Of a stretch of 18,175 nucleotides of DNA, positions 1 to 6,753 are shown in pieces. This DNA is from CAYURR01 sp964446745 (GTDB lineage Bacteria > Bacillota > Clostridia > Lachnospirales > WQUN01), in assembly GCA_964446745.1 (NCBI GenBank), contig CAYURR010000040.1:1-18175 (forward strand), in the 5' to 3' direction. How positions within the stretch are numbered: position 1 is the stretch's first letter; the number at the start of each line of letters is the position of its first letter. The notes under the pieces are model-generated. The model was not told the DNA's origin and did not search any database. It saw nothing but the letters and a program-made list of their open reading frames with translations. The position numbers and the translations under genes were made by a program.

Positions 1-778
1 CATGCGAATTGGTAAATTCATACGACGGGTCTAAATCATAACAGTAATCCGGCGACGGAAAATAATGTATCAGCTTTCGAATTACCTCTGTCGGGACGCT
101 CGGCTTCACCTGCCTGAGCGATAAAAAATTTGTGACATTGGTCTTGAATGTAGGTCTTTGGTCAAAGGGGCCGAGGGCCTGATCTATATGGGCATATACA
201 CCTCCGATTGTGATATTGCCCATTATGTCGGCTGCGCTCCCCTTTAATGAGTTTATTAGCAGATTGCTAAATACGCCATGTCCATTGACCTCTATAGACA
301 CCTCATTGGGCTTGCTGGAGCTCATTATAGTAAGGCCCTTAGTCAACACGCTGTTCCCGGCGGCCATTTCCGGACTGCCAACATTTCCGGAATAGCAGCA
401 GTCAAGCAAAATTACGCGGTTACGAATCCTTGACTTATTTGCCATTACAAGTATTTCATCCATTGAAATACCATAACTGTACTCACTCATGTCGGAGGTG
501 ACGATAACTCCCCCTGTTTCGCCTACATATCCGTGACCCGAAAAATATAAAAGCGCAACCTCGACATCGTCGTCTCCTTTAAACAATGATGATATTTCAC
601 GTAGCAGTTCGGCTTTATCCACCCTGCAGGTCAGGACATTTACATGAAAATTCGGGGAACCGTCTCCGTTTGTTTTTAGCATTGACGCAACCTCATATGC
701 ATCATTTACACAGCAGTAAAGCGGTGTATCGGGATACTCATTGATACCCACTACCAGAGCCTTTCTCATGTTTCTCAT
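1..778 (-). CDS. Caspase-like protease (peptidase C14 family), C-terminus beyond the left edge
   Basis: I translated this frame directly; 259 residues are visible and there is no stop before the window edge. The N-terminus (KALVVGINEYPDTPL) is the first strand of a caspase p20 fold. The catalytic His lies in SGHG (His82) after a hydrophobic strand, and the catalytic Cys in DCCYSG (Cys128, in the position of the Cys of metacaspase DSCHSG). A serine-rich stretch at about 152-162 followed by GHGVFSNLL matches the conserved region after the Cys in bacterial C14 proteins. Both active-site residues are present, so the protein should be an active cysteine protease. The ATG at 778 is chosen because AGGGAGG sits 5 bases upstream; a second ATG at 769 is too far away. 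It begins 12 bases after the TIR gene stop, so the two are surely co-transcribed. From its company it is the likely effector of a TIR-triggered defence or death pathway; that role is inferred. Residues after about 225 may start another domain. Confidence 0.9.
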   Translation of the reverse strand, partial: MRNMRKALVVGINEYPDTPLYCCVNDAYEVASMLKTNGDGSPNFHVNVLTCRVDKAELLREISSLFKGDDDVEVALLYFSGHGYVGETGGVIVTSDMSEYSYGISMDEILVMANKSRIRNRVILLDCCYSGNVGSPEMAAGNSVLTKGLTIMSSSKPNEVSIEVNGHGVFSNLLINSLKGSAADIMGNITIGGVYAHIDQALGPFDQRPTFKTNVTNFLSLRQVKPSVPTEVIRKLIHYFPSPDYCYDLDPSYEFTNSH

Positions 779-790
779 AACTTCCTCCCT

Positions 791-2449
791 CTAAATGTCT
801 ATAAGATATATACCCAATGCGCCCTTAGGGACTGTTATCACATAAGGTACGAGCTTGTTGTTTTCATTTCTATATAACCTTATCTCATTGGCTTCATTGT
901 CGTTTCCGCTTATTGTTTCTATGAGCCTTTCGGTCGACTCTATGAGCTGGCCGTTATAGCTTACAATAATATCGTACTCTCTAATGCCGTGCTCTCTCCC
1001 CATAGAATTCTCTGCTATAGACCACACATAGGCAGCCGATGACAAGTCCAAGTCTTTGGTAAACATAACCGCCACCCTAATATATCCGTCCATACCCTCT
1101 TCGTCGCCAAACGCTTTCTTGAAATAGTCGTAGACCTCTAAGGCCTGTTCACGCTTTCCTAATGACCTTAGCTTTGTCGCCTTATTAATCAAAGCAGATT
1201 TGTCGTCACCGTCTTTGGGCGCGAGATCGTCTTTGTATTCATTAACCCTATTTCTCGTTTTATCGAGCGTGTCTTTAGTCTTGTCGAGATATTCTTCCAA
1301 CAGGTCATTGCTGGTCTGCGACGATGCCATCACATTAGCGGCGATTTCATTCTCTGTTAATCCGAGGCTTGTGTCTATATCCGGAAACAGCATCAGCGAT
1401 CGGTAATATACCAACGATGAACGAGCATAAATCTCCGATGCCATTAGCATCAACAGCTCATAGTTCTCCGGGCTTGGGGTTTTCCTAAACTCCAATAGCT
1501 TGTCTTGCAGTGTTATGTAATGCTCGCCTAAGCGTTGCAGACTATAATACAAATTCTCAACATCAGCACCTGTAAGCTTAGAGTTTTTTACTATATCGCT
1601 GATGCTTTCATAATAGGTAGTGGTATCAAGCTTGTAATCTGAATATGCCGTTATTTGATACAGCTGGGCCGTGGCCTCAGAAAGAATGTTGCTTTCTCTG
1701 GTTAAATCAATGCCGTCAGCACGAATATCCTGTATGCCTTGATATTTAAAATATGGGGTTATCATTTCAAGAGATCGATTTGTCTTGTCGAGGTTTTTGA
1801 CAACGTTTTGCTTTATCGTTGCTATTGCTTCTTGCCTCTGGTTATGTTTGTACGTCAAGAACCCAACGGCAATCATAGCCGTAATAAAAACGGAAATGCC
1901 AAACACCGCTAATGCAAACGACCTTTTTCGTTTCTTTTCTCGTTGTATTAAGTCATCCGCATCGCAGTTCATTATCTTTGCCAATATCTTAAATATTTCT
2001 GTAGTCTTCAATTTCTTAATCGACGACTTCAGACCCTTGCTATTAGGTCTGATATCCGCAGCCAGTGTCTTTGAAACCAATCCGGCCTTTTGTAGATCCT
2101 CAAGATTTTTTGATGTACTGCCATCAATCAGGGTTACTATGATATCGTTACTGCGAGACGCAAGGCATTGATTCAATTCATAAAGGGTGTTTTTCGAATC
2201 CGTATAATCAGGTGATGAAAGCACAATCAAAAATTTTGAAAGCCTTAATGCATCCGCCTCCTGTTTCTCTATATCCTCGCATATGAAATCACTCTGATCC
2301 AAGAATACCTTGCGAAGCAACCTATCCTTTAATGATTTGGGCGGCTTGTATTTTTCGATCAGCGTTTGGATTTCACGCGCGAGCCTTTTGTATTCTTCTT
2401 TGCTATGCCTATAGCTGATAAAGGCATCGTATATGTAGTCAACCTTCAT
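791..2449 (-). CDS. Membrane-anchored TIR domain protein with C-terminal PDZ-like domain
   Basis: The protein has 552 residues. Residues 4-110 form a TIR domain of the bacterial STIR type: YDAFISYRHS at 7-16, a FLDQ box at about 49-52, SKFLIVLSSPDY at 71-82, and Glu91 in NTLYELNQ at the position of the NAD-cleaving glutamate. A basic stretch (REKKRKR, 170-176) precedes one membrane helix at about 178-200. Residues 200-410 look mostly helical, about 415-447 resemble one TPR-like helical pair, and about 480-552 look like a PDZ domain (GIREYDIIVSYNGQLIESTERLIETI, then LGIYLIDI at the end). The positive-inside rule puts TIR in the cytosol and the rest outside, though the helix is also followed by basic residues. 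The start is supported by GGGAGGG about 10 bases upstream. It is first in an operon with the caspase-like gene. TIR proteins of this kind cleave NAD or make signal nucleotides; here the product would be expected to act on the caspase. The TIR call is firm, the PDZ call is by eye. Confidence 0.88.
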   Translation of the reverse strand: MKVDYIYDAFISYRHSKEEYKRLAREIQTLIEKYKPPKSLKDRLLRKVFLDQSDFICEDIEKQEADALRLSKFLIVLSSPDYTDSKNTLYELNQCLASRSNDIIVTLIDGSTSKNLEDLQKAGLVSKTLAADIRPNSKGLKSSIKKLKTTEIFKILAKIMNCDADDLIQREKKRKRSFALAVFGISVFITAMIAVGFLTYKHNQRQEAIATIKQNVVKNLDKTNRSLEMITPYFKYQGIQDIRADGIDLTRESNILSEATAQLYQITAYSDYKLDTTTYYESISDIVKNSKLTGADVENLYYSLQRLGEHYITLQDKLLEFRKTPSPENYELLMLMASEIYARSSLVYYRSLMLFPDIDTSLGLTENEIAANVMASSQTSNDLLEEYLDKTKDTLDKTRNRVNEYKDDLAPKDGDDKSALINKATKLRSLGKREQALEVYDYFKKAFGDEEGMDGYIRVAVMFTKDLDLSSAAYVWSIAENSMGREHGIREYDIIVSYNGQLIESTERLIETISGNDNEANEIRLYRNENNKLVPYVITVPKGALGIYLIDI

Positions 2450-2470
2450 CTAATCGCATCCCTCCCAACT

Positions 2471-2519
2471 AAAAAAACCGCGACACAAATCCACCCGTTC
2501 AGGCGCATTTGTATCGCGG
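2471..2519 (-). terminator. Intrinsic terminator in the leader of the TIR-caspase operon
   Basis: On the minus strand a 13-bp stem pairs 2519-2507 (CCGCGATACAAAT) with 2490-2478 (ATTTGTGTCGCGG), with one T-G wobble. It can be extended by CGCC/GGTG inside and is followed at once by seven T (2477-2471). Only 21 bases, holding the ribosome site, separate the T run from the TIR start codon, so there is no room for a promoter between them. On the plus strand no T run follows, so it acts leftward. It may end transcripts of the URO-D gene, or it may be a conditional attenuator for the TIR operon. Confidence 0.85.
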
Positions 2520-2624
2520 CATTTATGTATTATACCTTATATATTATGTCAGCGTCCGCATATCCTCATCGCATTGTAGGGTACGTCTTCAAGGTATATC
2601 GAAATACTTAATGGAACGCTTATT

Positions 2625-2654
2625 AGTATAAATCCTCTCATTACAGCATGTCAA
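2625..2654 (-). promoter_or_regulatory. Sigma-A type promoter of the TIR-caspase operon
   Basis: On the minus strand there is a perfect TTGACA (2654-2649), an 18-base spacer and TATACT (2630-2625), five of six matches to the -10 consensus. Transcription would start near 2618 and give a leader of about 170 bases before the TIR start at 2449. It lies about 35 bases past the URO-D stop codon. The leader includes the terminator at 2519-2471 and one more 8-bp inverted repeat (2531-2538 with 2591-2598, TATACCTT/AAGGTATA). Confidence 0.7.
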
Positions 2655-2688
2655 TTCATATCTCGAGCATTTTGCCATGCTTTCTGCT

Positions 2689-3813
2689 TTACACCAACCC
2701 TATCCACTCCGATATCTCCAAGCCCTTCTCCCTGCTCCCGCCATCACTAAATACGATATTTCTCCCGGCAGCCATCTTCAGAAAGAATTCCCGATCCCCC
2801 TCCACGACCCCGGATTTTTCAAACACGGACTCATTTATCGCGGTGATGCCAGAGCATAGGATGATGTTGTGTTCATCGGCTATCTGCTTTAGCAGCAACA
2901 TGTCCTCGCGGGTTCTGCCCATGCCACGCAGGATGCCCACGTCTATAGACACCGGATCGCATTCGAGCACGGCGTCTATGTATCCGTTGAAATACGGGCC
3001 GCATGTATGCAGATGCCCCCTGCCGAATGTTTCGTACAAATCCATATTAAACGGCTTGCAAAACTCGGTATGTAGGGCGGGGTTTATGACCGATATGTAA
3101 TCGTCCCAGAGTATGATGCCGCCCTCACCGGCTATCGGCAAGACGGGGTTTAGCGCGACATTTTCCTTGCCCACCCAGCTATACAATAGGTCGACCGTGT
3201 CCTTGATGGCCTGTGTGCAATACGCTAATAGCCTTTTTACGAGCTCGGGCTCGTCGTACATCGCCAGCATCAACCCCTCGTTGTCCATGAGCTTTGTAGC
3301 CATGCCGTACGGGGACTGGTGATCGGTCACGCAGATCGGCACATATCCGTCAAACGCCTCGACCATGCGGCAAAAGGCCTCTTTTGCGAGTGGGCCATAG
3401 CCCAACGAAGGATCTATGCGTTCGGGTAGCTTGTCCACGTCGTATATCGACGACATGATCCTGCCGTCTTGAAACGGCGGCATTTCTCCACCGTCGAGCT
3501 GCTTGGCGCCAATCAGCGATGGTATAAAGCCCTCACCGTACATAAAGGTCTGAAACATCGGTATATAGTCGCACTGCGGGAAACTCTCGCATTGATGCTT
3601 AAACGCCATTACTTGACCTTCCACGACCTTTACGGGATCCTGCAGCATCTCAGAGAATGAATACGGGTTGCCGTTTATCCAACCGTTTGAGACTGGTGCG
3701 GGTACGGAATAGATAAACGGTATCCTATCCACCCGCTCCCCGCGATAATGTGCGCTGCGGCGCTGCTTGGCCTCCGCTATCCGATCCCTATCGAAGTTCA
3801 CCTCATACCTCAT
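2689..3813 (-). CDS. URO-D superfamily protein, MtaA/CmuA-like methyltransferase type
   Basis: From the chosen start the protein has 374 residues, a normal length for the uroporphyrinogen decarboxylase-like TIM-barrel family (COG0407). The arginine-rich substrate-binding N-terminus of true HemE is not evident. Instead GHLHTCG at about 267-272 gives a His-x-Cys pair (His269, Cys271), and Cys320 lies in ILCSGI, together the His-x-Cys...Cys zinc pattern of MtaA/CmuA corrinoid methyltransferases. I therefore infer a methyl transfer role rather than haem synthesis; the substrate is unknown. The frame could open at 3840, but AAAGGAGG lies 7 bases before the ATG at 3813, and starting at 3840 would overlap the gene before it. 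It is the last gene of a three-gene operon, 13 bases after the Cys-rich peptide gene. A metabolic link with the iron genes is not obvious. The gap from 2450 to 2688 holds the next operon's promoter and leader, with no gene. Confidence 0.85.
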   Translation of the reverse strand: MRYEVNFDRDRIAEAKQRRSAHYRGERVDRIPFIYSVPAPVSNGWINGNPYSFSEMLQDPVKVVEGQVMAFKHQCESFPQCDYIPMFQTFMYGEGFIPSLIGAKQLDGGEMPPFQDGRIMSSIYDVDKLPERIDPSLGYGPLAKEAFCRMVEAFDGYVPICVTDHQSPYGMATKLMDNEGLMLAMYDEPELVKRLLAYCTQAIKDTVDLLYSWVGKENVALNPVLPIAGEGGIILWDDYISVINPALHTEFCKPFNMDLYETFGRGHLHTCGPYFNGYIDAVLECDPVSIDVGILRGMGRTREDMLLLKQIADEHNIILCSGITAINESVFEKSGVVEGDREFFLKMAAGRNIVFSDGGSREKGLEISEWIGLV

Positions 3814-3826
3814 CCGATTTCCTCCT

Positions 3827-3988
3827 TTAATGAACATCACTCTTTAAATGAACCCCACTCTTCATCGCACACTTTGCGTTACACCCTGCACATCCCGAGC
3901 ATCTGCCCGTCTTTCCGTCTTTTACAATCTTTGTGACCGCGAGCGAAAGCAATATCGCGATTGCCACGGCTATAATCCATGTTCCCAT
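3827..3988 (-). CDS. FeoB-associated Cys-rich membrane peptide
   Basis: This is a 53-residue protein. Residues 3-20 (TWIIAVAIAILLSLAVTK) form one membrane helix. A short cytosolic tail follows with the cluster CSGCAGCNAKC (CxxCxxCxxxC, about residues 31-41) that defines the FeoB-associated Cys-rich membrane protein family. The family sits beside feoB in many Bacillota and is thought to help ferrous iron uptake, possibly in place of FeoC, perhaps by handing over iron; the mechanism is not established. No feoC is seen next to feoB here. The ATG at 3988 has GGAGG four bases upstream (GGAGGGCATATG). An upstream in-frame ATG at 4021 would overlap the regulator gene and lacks a good ribosome site. 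It lies 10 bases after the DtxR-type regulator gene and 13 before the URO-D gene. Confidence 0.88.
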   Translation of the reverse strand: MGTWIIAVAIAILLSLAVTKIVKDGKTGRCSGCAGCNAKCAMKSGVHLKSDVH

Positions 3989-3998
3989 ATGCCCTCCG

Positions 3999-4379
3999 TT
4001 ATTCCTTAATATTTCTATCACGCATGCAATGCGCCTTTATCTTCTCAAAACTCTCGTCGCTGATGTAGTGCTCTATACGGCACGCGTCTTCCTTTGCGAC
4101 CTGTTCGCTGACCCCGAGCGCCATCAGAAACTGCGTGAGCAGACTATGCCGCTCATATACGCTCGATGCTATCTCCATGCCCTTTTTGGTCAACGCGATA
4201 AAACCGCCGTCCCCTATTGTTATCAGCCCGTTTTCGCGAAACTGCTTTAGCGCCGTGCTCACGCTCGGCTTCGAATACGAGAGGTAATTGGCTATGTCTA
4301 CGGCCCGAACCTCCCCTTGCTGTTTCTTCAATATTAATATGGTCTCGAGATAATTCTCAGCGGATTCTAATATTTTCAT
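3999..4379 (-). CDS. DtxR/MntR-family metal-dependent transcriptional repressor
   Basis: The protein has 126 residues. The N-terminus MKILESAENYLETILIL is the first helix of the family. A winged helix-turn-helix follows at about 24-65 (VRAVDIANYLSYSKPSVSTAL, then ENGLITIGDGGFIALTKKG). The metal-binding and dimer region includes YERHSLLTQFL and DACRIEHYISDESFEKI, the conserved His/Glu/Asp-rich helices. There is no C-terminal SH3-like domain, as in short MntR/IdeR proteins of Bacillota. With bound Fe(II) or Mn(II) such proteins repress uptake genes, and its position divergent from feoAB points to iron. The ATG at 4379 is preferred: GGTGAG lies 4 bases upstream and the family usually starts with MKI. 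The ATG at 4391 has an AGGA directly abutting it. It is first in a three-gene operon. Iron rather than manganese as the co-repressor is inferred from context. Confidence 0.9.
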   Translation of the reverse strand: MKILESAENYLETILILKKQQGEVRAVDIANYLSYSKPSVSTALKQFRENGLITIGDGGFIALTKKGMEIASSVYERHSLLTQFLMALGVSEQVAKEDACRIEHYISDESFEKIKAHCMRDRNIKE

Positions 4380-4402
4380 TTTGCTCACCATTCCTGATTA
4401 TT

Positions 4403-4431
4403 AGTATACACTTACTGCGATTTGTTGTAAA
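4403..4431 (-). promoter_or_regulatory. Promoter of the DtxR-type regulator operon
   Basis: On the minus strand TTTACA (4431-4426), a 17-base spacer and TATACT (4408-4403) form a good sigma-A promoter. The transcript would begin near 4396 and have a leader of roughly 17 bases before the ATG at 4379. The palindromic operator of the feo promoter lies upstream of it, 34 or more bases from its -35 box, so repression of this promoter by the same site is uncertain. Confidence 0.65.
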
Positions 4432-4447
4432 TAACCTTCATAAGACA

Positions 4448-4476
4448 TTGACACAGCAATTTAGTAATGGTAGACT
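4448..4476 (+). promoter_or_regulatory. Promoter of feoAB
   Basis: A perfect TTGACA (4448-4453), a 17-base spacer and TAGACT (4471-4476, four of six matches). The -10 box lies inside the first arm of the palindromic operator at 4472-4503, so a bound repressor would block RNA polymerase. The start site would be near 4483, giving a leader of about 50 bases to the feoA ATG. Confidence 0.65.
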
Positions 4477-4510
4477 AACCAATATCAGTTAGTCTTAACT
4501 AACACCATTA
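4465..4510. promoter_or_regulatory. Palindromic operator, probable DtxR-type repressor site
   Basis: Nested inverted repeats are seen. AGACTAAC (4472-4479) pairs perfectly with GTTAGTCT (4488-4495). GTTAGTCTTAACTAAC (4488-4503) is itself a dyad with GTTAG/CTAAC arms. TAATGGT (4465-4471) pairs with ACCATTA (4504-4510) on the outside. The TTAGTTAAGACTAA-like core resembles the TTAG-TTAA type operators of DtxR-family repressors. Three GTTAG half-sites on alternating strands suggest two overlapping dimers. It covers the feo -10 box, next to the gene for a DtxR-type protein. The assignment of that protein to this site is inferred. Confidence 0.7.
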
Positions 4511-4533
4511 GCCAACATCATCGGAGGGGCAAA

Positions 4534-4755
4534 ATGAAAACGCTTAATCAACAGCACATCGGTGAAACTGCAATCATCAAACGCATACACGGCAGCGGCG
4601 GCCTAAAGCGTCGCATCTTGGATATGGGCATCACGAAGGGCACGGAGATCTTTATACGCAGGGCCGCGCCGCTTGGGGATCCGTTGCAGCTCCACCTGCG
4701 CGGTTTTGAACTCACGATACGTAAGCGCGACGCGCAGATGATCGAGGTCGAGTAA
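4534..4755 (+). CDS. feoA: FeoA, ferrous iron transport protein A
   Basis: This is a 73-residue SH3-like cytosolic protein, typical of FeoA in length. Recognisable blocks are the N-terminal GETAIIKRIHGSGGLKRRIL with the family pattern of a glycine before LKRRILDMGI, then KGTEIFIRRAAPLGDP and LTIRKRDAQMIEVE at the end. FeoA binds to or regulates the FeoB transporter; its exact action is not settled. GGAGGGG stands 5 bases before the ATG. The feoB start follows two bases after the stop, so the two are translationally linked. Expression should be set by the operator over the -10 box upstream. Confidence 0.95.
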   Translation: MKTLNQQHIGETAIIKRIHGSGGLKRRILDMGITKGTEIFIRRAAPLGDPLQLHLRGFELTIRKRDAQMIEVE

Positions 4756-4757
4756 GT

Positions 4758-6728
4758 ATGAAGCAGAAAATAGCGCTTGCCGGGAACCCAAACAGCGGCA
4801 AGACGACACTTTATAACGCACTGACGGGTAGCAACGCATATGTGGGCAATTGGCCCGGCGTAACGGTCGAAAAGAAAGAAGGCCCGCTCAAAGTCAATGC
4901 GGATATTACTATCACAGACCTGCCCGGTATCTATTCGCTGTCTCCGTACACACCCGAGGAGATCGTCACGCGGGATTATCTGACGCACGACCGTCCCGAT
5001 GTGATCATCAACATCGTAGACAGCACGAACCTCGAACGCAATTTGTATTTAACCACGCAACTTTTGGAATTAAATATTCCGGTCGTGATCGCATTGAATA
5101 TGAGCGACATCGTACAGAAAAACGGTGACAGCATCGATCATATTTTGCTCGCGGACGCGCTCGGCTGTGAGGTCGTCGCGATATCGGCGATCCGAGGTGA
5201 CGGATGTATCGCTGCGGTCGAAAAGGCCATCGCACTCGCCGGATCAACGCGAAAGCCTACTCACCCCATATTCTCAGAGCATCTCAACGAGACGCTGTCT
5301 GGCATCTCGGATTTGCTCGCGGGGGCTTGCGACGAGACGTTTTTATTACCTTATTACGCGATAAAGCTATTTGAGCGGGACAAAAAAATCGCTGACAGCC
5401 TCCGATTGCCCGAGGAAATATCCCAGGCAATCGAACAGCTGATCCGCGATTTGGAAATCTCCCTCGATGACGACAGCGAGAGCATCGTCGCAAACGAGCG
5501 ATACACATACATAACAAATATAGTAAAGCGCTGCATGATAAAGAAGCAAAAACCAGGCCTGAGCATGTCGGACCGGATCGACCGCATAGCGATAGGCAAA
5601 TGGACCGCATTGCCGCTATTTGTAGTCGTGATGTTTGCGCTCTATTACCTGTCAGTCACGGCGGTCGGCGGCATATCTATGGACTGGCTCAGCGAAGCTA
5701 CATCCGATCTTTTGAATGCTCTCGGCGTAGAGACTTGGCTGCATTCACTAATCACTGACGGCATTATCGGTGGGGTCGGCGCAGTGCTCGGCTTTTTGCC
5801 GCAGCTGTTAGTGCTGTTCTTTTTGCTCTCGCTGCTCGAGGACTGCGGCTACATGTCGCGTATCGCTTTCATCTTGGACAGACTCTTCCGGCGCTTCGGA
5901 CTCTCGGGCAAATCCGTGATACCTATCCTGATAGGCACGGGTTGCTCCGTGCCCGGTATCATGGCCTCCCGCACGATCGAAAACGAGGCCGACCGTAGGA
6001 TCACGATCATCACGACGAGCTTTATGCCCTGCTCGGCCAAGCTTCCCGTGATAGCATTCATAGGCGGCACTCTGTTTCCGGGTGCGGTTTGGCTCGCCCC
6101 GCTTGCATATTTTATCGGGATATTTGCGATATTAGTCTCAGGGCTTGTGCTCAAAAAGCTAAAGGGCTTCAAGTCGGCGGAGACCCCGTTCGTGATGGAG
6201 CTACCCGCATATCACATACCAAAGCTCAAAAACGTACTCACTCAGACCCTCGACCGCGGCAAATCGTTCCTCGTTCGAGCCGGAACGGTTATCTTCGTGG
6301 CCTCCGCGATTATATGGTTTTTATCAAACTTCGACTTTTCATTTAATATGGCACAGGCGGATCAATCCATCCTCGCCACCCTCGGCAAGACTATCGCGTG
6401 GGTGTTTAGTCCGCTGGGTTTTGGCAGTTGGCAAGCCACCGTCGCGACATTGACCGGGCTCGTCGCAAAGGAAAACATCGTCGGCACACTCGGCGTTTTG
6501 TACGATGGGGCCGAGCTTGCACAGCCGGGTTTACATTTCACTGCGGTATCGGGACTGTCGTTTTTGATCTTTAACCTGCTGTGCGCACCATGCGTCGCAG
6601 CCATCGGCGCGATTTCGCGGGAAATGAGCAGCCTTAAGTATACGATATTCGCGCTTTTGTATCAGACGGGCTTTGCGTATCTCGCGGCGCTATTGGTTTA
6701 TCAAATAGGCATGCTTATTTACTATTGA
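4758..6728 (+). CDS. feoB: FeoB, ferrous iron transporter with GTPase domain
   Basis: The protein has 656 residues, near the usual length for a compact FeoB. The N-terminal G domain shows G1 GNPNSGKT (9-16), the G2 region NWPGVTVEKKEG (31-42), G3 DLPG (54-57), G4 NMSD (114-117) and G5 SAIRG (143-147). A helical linker (about 165-265) follows, then the membrane domain from about 283 to the end with eight or so helices. The Gate motifs are present: GCSVPG at 395-400 and LCAPCVAAIGA close to the C-terminus. FeoB moves Fe(II) across the cytoplasmic membrane. No feoC follows; the Cys-rich peptide gene on the other strand may take its place. No terminator is visible between feoB and the rubredoxin gene, so some read-through is possible. 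Confidence 0.97.
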   Translation: MKQKIALAGNPNSGKTTLYNALTGSNAYVGNWPGVTVEKKEGPLKVNADITITDLPGIYSLSPYTPEEIVTRDYLTHDRPDVIINIVDSTNLERNLYLTTQLLELNIPVVIALNMSDIVQKNGDSIDHILLADALGCEVVAISAIRGDGCIAAVEKAIALAGSTRKPTHPIFSEHLNETLSGISDLLAGACDETFLLPYYAIKLFERDKKIADSLRLPEEISQAIEQLIRDLEISLDDDSESIVANERYTYITNIVKRCMIKKQKPGLSMSDRIDRIAIGKWTALPLFVVVMFALYYLSVTAVGGISMDWLSEATSDLLNALGVETWLHSLITDGIIGGVGAVLGFLPQLLVLFFLLSLLEDCGYMSRIAFILDRLFRRFGLSGKSVIPILIGTGCSVPGIMASRTIENEADRRITIITTSFMPCSAKLPVIAFIGGTLFPGAVWLAPLAYFIGIFAILVSGLVLKKLKGFKSAETPFVMELPAYHIPKLKNVLTQTLDRGKSFLVRAGTVIFVASAIIWFLSNFDFSFNMAQADQSILATLGKTIAWVFSPLGFGSWQATVATLTGLVAKENIVGTLGVLYDGAELAQPGLHFTAVSGLSFLIFNLLCAPCVAAIGAISREMSSLKYTIFALLYQTGFAYLAALLVYQIGMLIYY

Positions 6729-6753
6729 CAGGAACATATTGTTAGTATATTTT
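6725..6753 (+). promoter_or_regulatory. Candidate promoter of the flavin reductase-rubredoxin gene
   Basis: TTGACA (6725-6730, overlapping the feoB stop codon), a 17-base spacer and TATTTT (6748-6753, four of six matches). The region is very AT-rich, so the -10 assignment is weak; TATATT at 6746-6751 with a 15-base spacer is an alternative. Confidence 0.4.

Noticed and set aside
2471..2519. GGGTGG and CGCGG near the TIR terminator as a T-box riboswitch
   Set aside because: The full T-box sequence (AGGGTGG-ACCGCGG) is not there, GGGTGG lies within the terminator loop region, and the leader is too short for the stem I specifier domain.
2529..2534. Perfect TATAAT on the minus strand in the TIR leader, as a second promoter
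   Set aside because: No -35 box at 16-18 bases upstream; the nearest TGACA-like sequence is at 12 bases. It would still lie upstream of the terminator.
2551..2620. AGCGTCC (2551-2557) and GGAACGCT (2613-2620) as a regulatory stem in the TIR leader
   Set aside because: One arm overlaps the expected transcription start, so it would be only partly in the RNA, and the pairing needs a bulge.
2640..2688. AGCAT/ATGCT stem after the URO-D stop as its terminator
   Set aside because: The stem has only 5 bp and no T run follows; the strong terminator at 2471-2519 is a better end for read-through transcripts.
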